Shown here piece after piece: positions 58,754 to 64,000 of a stretch of DNA of 64,000 bases. Numbering within the stretch: position 1 is the stretch's first letter; every line of letters begins with the position of its first letter. The notes beneath the pieces are model-generated. The model had not been told where the DNA came from and did no database searches. It saw nothing but the letters and a program-made list of their open reading frames with translations. This stretch comes from Faecalibacterium sp. I3-3-33. Lineage in GTDB: Bacteria > Bacillota > Clostridia > Oscillospirales > Ruminococcaceae. Made by a program: the position numbers and the translations under genes. The stretch lies in assembly GCF_023347295.1 (NCBI RefSeq), contig NZ_CP094469.1, positions 1,984,001 through 2,048,000 of the forward strand, given 5' to 3'.

Positions 58754-58826
58754 AAAAAAGGCGGGTATTCTCTGCCCGCCGTCCTCGCGATACGGACAAG
58801 ATACCGGAAAAAGCTTTTTCTGTCAA
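58754..58826 (-). promoter_or_regulatory. Promoter with an intrinsic terminator in the leader
   Basis: On the minus strand, TTGACA (58821-58826), 17 bases and TATCTT (58798-58803). The transcript would begin near 58791 and meet the hairpin GGCGGG...CCCGCC (58760-58780) followed by TTTTTT within about 40 bases, before the ribosome site. This suggests attenuation. Confidence 0.6.
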
Positions 58827-59060
58827 ATAAGTATGACTAAAGTGCAGACGGCTTTTGGGATACATTTCCGGTAGGAGAAGCCGCAAAAAGCCTTTATCGC
58901 GCAAAGATAATAAAGTTATGACCGCCGGTCACTTTGCTTCCGTTGAAAGTTGCACAAATTTTAAAGAAAATTTCTGTCGTTCTGCCGAAAACAGCGGACA
59001 AGGGCAAGATATTTTTCTGACTTGCCCTTATCGGCGTTCTGGTCGGTTTTCGTGAAATAT
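58827..59060. other. Spacer between two leftward transcription units
   Basis: No gene is seen. AAGGGCAAG (about 59000) pairs with CTTGCCCTT (about 59022) around an AT-rich loop, a further hairpin of unknown role. Confidence 0.4.
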
Positions 59061-59116
59061 AAAGCAAAAAGGAGTTCTGCCACGGACAAATGTCCGGGCA
59101 GAGCTCCCTTTGCATT
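59061..59116 (-). terminator. Terminator of the C_GCAxxG_C_C gene
   Basis: GCAAAAAGGAG (59064-59074) pairs with CTCCCTTTGC (59104-59113), with inner CTGCC/GGCAG and CGGAC/GTCCG stems. Confidence 0.7.
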
Positions 59117-59133
59117 TATCTTATTCTGCCGCC

Positions 59134-59523
59134 TTACTCCCCCAGCGTCTCGCCCAGTGCCAGCACGGCGTTGCGGACGCACTCCGGGCAGGGGCACAGC
59201 GGTGCGCCGGTCTCCGTGCCCTTCAGGTCTTTACAGATGGTAGCGCCGCACTTTTCCTGAAAATTTTGCAGCAGTTCCTTGGAGATGCGGGGCGTACCCT
59301 TGCCGTCCGTAACAACGCCCGCCACCATCACAGCGCCGATCAGTGCGCCGCAGGTGCTTTCCATGCAGCCCATGCCGGCGGCATAGCCTGCGCCCAGCTT
59401 CGTCAGAGTGTCGGCATCCACCGGCAGCTTGTCCTCGAATGCTTTCAGCACCGCCTGTGCGCAGTTGCACTGTCCGGCAGCTTTCCATGCGGCAGCCTGC
59501 GCTGCCCGTTCTTCGATGTTCAT
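59134..59523 (-). CDS. C_GCAxxG_C_C family protein
   Basis: This 129-residue protein has the family's cysteine layout: CNCAQAVL near residue 20, GMGCMESTCGALIG near 52, CGATICKDL near 92 and CPCPECV near 110. The family is thought to bind redox metals or clusters and often sits near selenium, molybdenum or other redox genes, but its function is not established. The gene stands alone in element 3 with its own terminator. Confidence 0.85.
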   Translation of the reverse strand: MNIEERAAQAAAWKAAGQCNCAQAVLKAFEDKLPVDADTLTKLGAGYAAGMGCMESTCGALIGAVMVAGVVTDGKGTPRISKELLQNFQEKCGATICKDLKGTETGAPLCPCPECVRNAVLALGETLGE

Positions 59524-59771
59524 TTTACAGTCCTCTTTCTTTGATTACTTCCGATTCGTTGCTTTCAGTATACCATGGTTTCTCCCATCAGAAAAGCCTA
59601 TCTGCCAATTCTCACTGCTCTGTGACAGTACACTTACAGGAAAGATATGTTGCGAGGAAACAACTCCCCTAGACAAGCCAAAAACGATCATCCGTCCGAT
59701 ACTGGTTGCGATTCGGGCTGGTGCACCGGACATCCCGGTAAAATCATAAACCGAAAAATAAAAAAAGTAGA

Positions 59772-62138
59772 ATGAAAGAAATACATTTTATAATAACGGG
59801 AGTGCAAAGTCTCATGGAACGGAACTGTCTTCATTGTAAATACAAACAATGGAACCCCATCAGCAACAGATATCGCTGCGGTCTCGAACGACTATCTTAT
59901 ATCAGCGCCAACAGTTCCTGTGATGCTTTTGTCCTTGATTCGTCATCTTCGGAGGATCCGTTGGAGCTTGCCGCCCGACAGGGTGACGCAGAGGCAATGG
60001 ATCGTCTGGGCGGAAAGTACTATGAGAAAAAGCAGTATGAAAAAGCCTGTTCCTGGTGGAGCAAAGCCTCTGCACGCGGCAACGCGCATGCAGCAACTTT
60101 TTTGGGGAGAATGTATATCAATGGTCTTGGTGTTTCTAAAAGCATTCCCGGCGCAGTACGCCAGCTGAAGCTGGGCACAGAACTTGGAAACAGGCAAGCT
60201 CCTTTCTGGCTTGGTCGGCTTTACGAAGTTGGCCGTGATGTCCCACAGAATTGGACAGAAGCTGCCCATTGGTACACACTGGCGGCTGAGCGCAATGTTC
60301 CCGGAGCCCAATACAAGCTGGGCATCTGTTATCGTGACGGCCTTGGCGTACAGACAGACCGTTCCAAGGCAGAACAGTATTTAAAGCAGGCCGCAGCACA
60401 GGGAAACGCCGATGCACAGCAGGCATTGGAGCAGTTGTGTCCTGCGCAGACTCCTTCCTCTGCGCAGAAGCCGGAAAGGCGCTCAGCTGTACAGGAGCCG
60501 GCAGCTCCGCAGCAATCCGCAATGGAAGAGCTGAACGCCCTGATCGGATTGACACAGCTAAAAACCGACATCCAGCAGCAATTTACAATGATGCAGATAC
60601 AAAAAAAGCGCGAGGCTATGGGATTGCGCATAGAAAAACAGAGTCTGCACATGGTTTTTACCGGCAACCCGGGCACCGGCAAAACCACCGTTGCGCGTAT
60701 TATGGGACGGCTTTTTCAGGAAATCGGCGTTCTTTCCAAAGGTCAGCTGGTCGAAGTTCAGCGCGCTGATCTTGTAGGCGGTTACATTGGTTCCACTGCG
60801 CCTAAAACGCTGGAAAAGATCCAGGAGGCTTTGGGCGGTATCTTATTTATTGATGAGGCCTATACGCTGGTTGGAAAAGGCTCGAATGATTTCGGACAGG
60901 AAGCCATCGACACGCTTCTGAAAGCGATGGAGGACTATCGTGATGATCTCATTGTGATCGTAGCCGGTTATCCGCAGCAGATGAAAGATTTTGTCAACAG
61001 CAATCCCGGCTTGGAATCCCGTTTTACGCGATATTTCCAATTTCCAGATTATACCGAGGACGAGATGCTGCAGATCTTCAAAAAGCTGTGCACCTCTCGT
61101 GATTATCAAATCAGCAGCGATGCGCTTGAAGCAGCCGCCATGCAGCTGCGCGAGATCCGCCGCAGTGCGGGGGAAAACTTTGCCAACGCACGCGAAGTCC
61201 GCAACTATTTCCAGAAGCTGCTGGTCAGTCAGAGCACACGGCTTGGTACAATGAGCAACCCCAGCCTGGAAGATCTGATGACGATCACGCTGGACGATGT
61301 AAAATCCTGTATGCCGCTTCCGAAGAAAGGCCCTTCTCCACAGGAAGAATTGAACGAGCTGGTCGGAATGACTGCTTTGAAAAAGTCCGTCATGGAACAG
61401 ATCAACATGGTTCGCTATCAGCAGCTGCGGGAGCAGCAGGGGCTGAAAACCGCCGCAATGTCCCGGCACATGGTTTTTACCGGAAATCCCGGTACAGGAA
61501 AAACCACCGTTGCCCGGATCATGGCACAGTTGTACAATGAGATCGGTGTATTGCCGCGCGGGCAGTTAGTGGAAGTACAGCGCGCCGATCTTGTAGGCCG
61601 TTATGTGGGCGAAACCGCGCCTAAAACGCTGGCAAAGATCCGCGAAGCACGCGGCGGGATCTTATTTATTGATGAGGCCTATACACTGGTTGGAAAAGGC
61701 GGAAACGATTTTGGACAGGAAGCCATCGATACGCTGCTTGTCGAGATGGAAAACCACCGGGACGACTTTATTGTGATCGTAGCCGGATATAAGGAGCAGA
61801 TGCAGTCCTTTATCGAAAGCAACCCCGGCCTTGCTTCCCGCTTTACTTCCTATTTTGATTTTCCTGATTACACCGCTCCGGAAATGATGGAGATCTTTTT
61901 GCGGCTATGCAAAAAACGGGATTATCGTCTTACGCCTGAGGCAGAGCAGGATCTGCTGAACTATCTTCAGGTGTTGGAGCAAACCCGCAGTACCAGCTTT
62001 GCCAATGCGCGTACCATACGTAATTTGTTTGAGTCCATTGTAACCAAACAAAGCAACCGCATTCTGGCGTCCGGTCACTGCGAGGTCGAAAGCCTTCAGC
62101 AGCTTTTGCCAGAAGATATTCAGTCTGCAATACAATAA
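59772..62138 (+). CDS. Sel1-repeat protein with two AAA+ domains (CbxX/SpoVK type)
   Basis: This 788-residue protein opens with a short Cys-rich segment (CLHCKYKQW...YRCG). Sel1-type repeats follow (about 60-220, for example AATFLGRMYINGLGV and AQYKLGICYRDGLGV). Two AAA+ modules of the CbxX/CfqX-SpoVK class come next: Walker A GNPGTGKTT near 297 and 570, Walker B ILFIDEAYTLVGKG near 356 and 629, and Arg-containing GLESRFTRYF and GLASRFTSYF. The two modules are close copies. It should be a hexameric remodelling ATPase with a protein-binding arm. ATG 59814 is an alternative start. Confidence 0.85.
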   Translation: MKEIHFIITGVQSLMERNCLHCKYKQWNPISNRYRCGLERLSYISANSSCDAFVLDSSSSEDPLELAARQGDAEAMDRLGGKYYEKKQYEKACSWWSKASARGNAHAATFLGRMYINGLGVSKSIPGAVRQLKLGTELGNRQAPFWLGRLYEVGRDVPQNWTEAAHWYTLAAERNVPGAQYKLGICYRDGLGVQTDRSKAEQYLKQAAAQGNADAQQALEQLCPAQTPSSAQKPERRSAVQEPAAPQQSAMEELNALIGLTQLKTDIQQQFTMMQIQKKREAMGLRIEKQSLHMVFTGNPGTGKTTVARIMGRLFQEIGVLSKGQLVEVQRADLVGGYIGSTAPKTLEKIQEALGGILFIDEAYTLVGKGSNDFGQEAIDTLLKAMEDYRDDLIVIVAGYPQQMKDFVNSNPGLESRFTRYFQFPDYTEDEMLQIFKKLCTSRDYQISSDALEAAAMQLREIRRSAGENFANAREVRNYFQKLLVSQSTRLGTMSNPSLEDLMTITLDDVKSCMPLPKKGPSPQEELNELVGMTALKKSVMEQINMVRYQQLREQQGLKTAAMSRHMVFTGNPGTGKTTVARIMAQLYNEIGVLPRGQLVEVQRADLVGRYVGETAPKTLAKIREARGGILFIDEAYTLVGKGGNDFGQEAIDTLLVEMENHRDDFIVIVAGYKEQMQSFIESNPGLASRFTSYFDFPDYTAPEMMEIFLRLCKKRDYRLTPEAEQDLLNYLQVLEQTRSTSFANARTIRNLFESIVTKQSNRILASGHCEVESLQQLLPEDIQSAIQ

Positions 62139-62152
62139 AAAGAGGTGTCTAC

Positions 62153-62353
62153 ATGAGTGTTTGCAGTTTTTGTGGTAAAGATCAAAAGGATGTCGGTCTA
62201 TTGATTCTCGGGCCGAACGGTGCGAACATCTGTAATGCGTGTGTCAAACTTTGTTATAACCTGATTCTTGATGCAGACAAAAAAGATGACGCTTCCAAGA
62301 ATTCTCAGCCTGCCAGCCCCACCGCAGGTGATCCAGACGATTTGTATCTGTAA
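62153..62353 (+). CDS. Free-standing ClpX-type C4 zinc finger protein
   Basis: This 66-residue protein starts 14 bases after the AAA+ gene with a GAGGTG ribosome site. Residues 1-36 match the N-terminal zinc domain of ClpX: Cys4, Cys7, Cys27 and Cys30, with LLILGPNGANICNACV between and after. The ATPase is missing and the tail is disordered (Ser, Asp and Pro). In ClpX this domain dimerises and recruits adaptors and substrates. Here it may dock on the Sel1-AAA-AAA protein or on the host ClpXP. Confidence 0.8.
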   Translation: MSVCSFCGKDQKDVGLLILGPNGANICNACVKLCYNLILDADKKDDASKNSQPASPTAGDPDDLYL

Positions 62354-62367
62354 AATAGCATCTCAAA

Positions 62368-62404
62368 CGAAAACGGCCATGCAAAAGCATGACCGTTTTC
62401 GTTT
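62368..62404. terminator. Bidirectional terminator
   Basis: CGAAAACGGCCATGC pairs with GCATGACCGTTTTCG around AAAA, then TTTTG. Confidence 0.9.
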
Positions 62405-62406
62405 TG

Positions 62407-62643
62407 TCATTCTTTTTTGAATGTGACAGGAAATGGCTGCGAAATATCTGTGAGTCCTGTGATGTAATTCATGTCTACATTATAGAATCTTGCCAACTCG
62501 ATCAGACACTCCACTGGCATCCGCACTCTGCCATTTTCATAGTCTGAATAAGTCGTCTGTGCAACATACACAGCTCTTGCAATATCCTTTTGGCTGTAGT
62601 CATAATCATCCCGCAATTCGCGAATCCTCTCCGTGTACCGCAT
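62407..62643 (-). CDS. Small XRE-family regulator
   Basis: This 78-residue protein is almost entirely one helix-turn-helix domain (RIRELRDDYDYSQKDIARAVYV...YSDYENG). ATG 62643 follows AGGTG by 6 bases. It converges on the AAA/zinc-finger unit and is divergent from the membrane-protein gene at 62801. It may repress either promoter. Confidence 0.85.
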   Translation of the reverse strand: MRYTERIRELRDDYDYSQKDIARAVYVAQTTYSDYENGRVRMPVECLIELARFYNVDMNYITGLTDISQPFPVTFKKE

Positions 62644-62800
62644 CGCAATCACCTCGTATTAGATTGTACAATAATTCAAGCCATTTCGCAATTTTCACCG
62701 GGTTTTACGGTAAGGAAAACATCAAAACGACAAATTGATGTATTCTAAGATAAAGCATATCCAAGTGGTTCTTGTGTACAATGTAGGAGGAAACGATCAA

Positions 62801-63217
62801 ATGACTCTTTTTATGGCATTTTTAAATGCGCTGAACTGGATCTTGCAACCGATTCTAAATCTTGTAGCATGGCTTGGCAGCACCGGCAACTGGTATTATA
62901 TATTTGTTGCAGGGTTTATTTTGTGGGCGATTTTTCGCTACGGCGGCAGACTTCGATTTTACTTATTTTTGGCCGGTGCCGGGGTATTTGTCGTTTTAAT
63001 AGGCTTTGCGCTCCTTTGCAGCCTGACCCCCTCCGGGATACATTCTGTTGGCGATTTTTTCCTTTTCATCCTGCTTCTGATTGCTTTTATTGCAATAATC
63101 TTTCTTGGCGGAAAGATCATCCGCTTTTTTACCGGAGCGGCAGGGCGGCAGCGGTCTTATGAGCGTCGGGTCGATCGCTTCCATGACGCGTGGAATTCCA
63201 GAAATGATCGTTGGTAA
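62801..63217 (+). CDS. Small membrane protein
   Basis: This 138-residue protein has TAGGAGG before ATG 62801, three or four hydrophobic helices (about 5-25, 33-50, 57-78 and 88-110) and a basic C-terminal tail (RQRSYERRVDRF). No family is recognised. It is the last gene of element 3 before the right junction, with a terminator at 63293. The upstream open frame from 62735 lacks a ribosome site. Confidence 0.6.
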   Translation: MTLFMAFLNALNWILQPILNLVAWLGSTGNWYYIFVAGFILWAIFRYGGRLRFYLFLAGAGVFVVLIGFALLCSLTPSGIHSVGDFFLFILLLIAFIAIIFLGGKIIRFFTGAAGRQRSYERRVDRFHDAWNSRNDRW

Positions 63218-63253
63218 ATACAGGATCCGAAGAAATACATTCATTTATGGATT

Positions 63254-63373
63254 TTAGAGTGCATTAAAAACGCTCGTAGCGCTGACATGATAGGAGCCGT
63301 TGCTGATCGCAACGGCTCCTTTTGCATGTTTAATGCCCCTGCCGGAAATGGCAAAAGCAGGCAGAAGTTTCAC
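63254..63373 (-). CDS. Possible 39-residue peptide
   Basis: GTG 63373 is preceded by GGAGGTGATCGATC, a good ribosome site. The peptide (MKLLPAFAISGRGI start) has no recognised family. It crosses the terminator hairpin at 63293, which weakens the case. It is listed because the ribosome site is unusually good. Confidence 0.3.
   Translation of the reverse strand: MKLLPAFAISGRGIKHAKGAVAISNGSYHVSATSVFNAL
63293..63323 (+). terminator. Terminator of the last gene in element 3
   Basis: GGAGCCGTTGC (63293-63303) pairs with GCAACGGCTCC (63309-63319), then TTTTGC. Confidence 0.85.
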
Positions 63374-63481
63374 GATCGATCACCTCCATGCAAAAACTTT
63401 TTCCTGTATCGGCCCGCCGCAGCGGAAAGTCAGTAGTTTTCACACGTTTATACGTTCATTCTCATCTTTGGTTTGTTCTGT

Positions 63482-64000
63482 CCTACCTGGCCGGAGCAGG
63501 CACTGCGGGCGAACATCCACTGCCAGATCTCGCTGGCGCTGAACCGCATTTATACCGAGTGGTACCCCAGCAAGGGCTACACCTTCAACATCACCAACTC
63601 CACCAGCTACGACCAGTACTACGTCCATGGGCGCACGGTGTTCGAGGTGATGGTGCGCATCACAGACGATATCTTCAACACCTATCTGCGCAAGCGCGGC
63701 ACGGTGAACCCCTATTATTCCGAGTATTGCGACGGCAAATCGGTCACCTGCCCGGGGCTCAAGCAATGGGGCACGGTAACGCTGGCCAACAACGGGCGCA
63801 GTGCTTTGCAGATCCTGCGCTACTACTACGGCAGCAGCATCGAGATCGTGCGCACCCAAAATATCCGCTCCATCCCGCAGAGCTACCCCGGCACGCCGCT
63901 GCGGCAGGGCAGCCGCGGCGCGGCGGTGTTCACCCTGCAACGGCAGCTGAACCGCATTACCAAGGACTATCCCTTCCTTGGCAAACTGACGGTGGACGGC
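63482..64000 (+). pseudogene. SleC-like peptidoglycan-binding gene, 3' part (runs off the window)
   Basis: An open frame from 63482 reads PTWPEQALRANIH, then LALNRIYTEWYPSKGY, NITNSTSYDQ and YCDGKSVTCPGLKQWGT, the conserved core of SleC-like proteins. The start of a peptidoglycan-binding domain (TPLRQGSRGAAVFTLQRQLNRI, shortened in sense) follows near the window end. It has no start of its own and continues the frame broken at 55263. The precursor gene may be functional only if element 3 is excised. Confidence 0.8.

Larger units (their letters stand above)
55264..63490. mobile_element. Element 3: 8.2-kb serine-recombinase insertion in the SleC-like gene
   Basis: Joining base 55263 to base 63491 recreates an uninterrupted frame (EVYPTW-PEQALR). 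The two junctions share CCNACNTGG. A large serine recombinase gene lies 40 bases inside the left end, as in other integrated elements of this type. Cargo: a membrane-protein pair, a C_GCAxxG_C_C protein, the Sel1-AAA-AAA protein with its zinc-finger partner, an XRE regulator and a membrane protein. There are no mobilisation or phage genes. Confidence 0.75.

Noticed and set aside
58740..58800. Guanidine or other riboswitch in the leader of the membrane-protein pair
   Set aside because: The predicted transcript has too few bases before the terminator, and no conserved riboswitch core could be matched.

Overview
The window looks like chromosome from a Faecalibacterium-type member of the Oscillospiraceae/Ruminococcaceae (Gram-positive, GC-rich Firmicutes). 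The grounds are strong AGGAGG ribosome sites, frequent TTG starts, LL-diaminopimelate aminotransferase with DapF, an archaeal-type prolyl-tRNA synthetase, tandem PPi-type phosphofructokinases and Tn4451/TnpX-style serine recombinases. The genus is my pattern recognition, not a database result. No rRNA or CRISPR array is seen. There is one tRNA (tRNA-Tyr, minus strand).

Layout. 1-5.3 kb: a type I restriction-modification operon (hsdR end, a small ORF, hsdS, a PD-(D/E)XK nuclease-like gene, hsdM) ending in a truncated Abi-like gene and a terminator. 5.8-12.7 kb: mobile element 1 (MobC, MobA relaxase, ParB-like protein, oriT-like and iteron-like blocks, TnpW-like protein, large serine recombinase). 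12.9-25.9 kb: a leftward LacI-controlled sugar operon. An ABC importer without its own ATPase brings in an alpha-glucoside; GH13 and GH65 enzymes cleave it hydrolytically, by glucosyl transfer or by phosphorolysis; beta-phosphoglucomutase and a fructokinase-like protein feed the products into glycolysis. 26-27 kb: a graveyard of gene fragments. 27.5-38.7 kb: mobile element 2 (serine recombinase, sigma-like and XRE regulators, primase/helicase replication genes, Mob/Pre relaxase) lying against the 3' end of tRNA-Tyr and flanked by a roughly 420-bp direct repeat. 39-54.6 kb: mostly housekeeping genes (two phosphofructokinases, an SGNH hydrolase, a GntR-ABC operon, dapF-dapL, acyl carrier protein, proS, aldose epimerase) and a two-component system divergent from a CxxC peptide / polyferredoxin / thioredoxin-lipoprotein operon. 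54.7-64 kb: a SleC-like peptidoglycan-binding gene cut in two by an 8.2-kb serine-recombinase element (element 3).

The most notable signals are: (i) a compact type I toxin-antitoxin-like locus at 49.4-49.7 kb, with a 27-residue ORF, a consensus sense promoter, a consensus antisense promoter and an antisense terminator; (ii) the SleC-like gene, whose frame is exactly restored if element 3 is excised between two CCNACNTGG copies; (iii) a roughly 95-bp multi-hairpin repeat present three times, once in frame inside a relaxase gene; (iv) a Sel1-AAA-AAA protein paired with a free-standing ClpX-type zinc finger; (v) a nuclease-like gene embedded in the type I RM operon; (vi) a fructokinase whose GAGD catalytic motif reads GAGN.

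All calls were made by reading the sequence. Family names come from remembered motifs and were not checked by any search.
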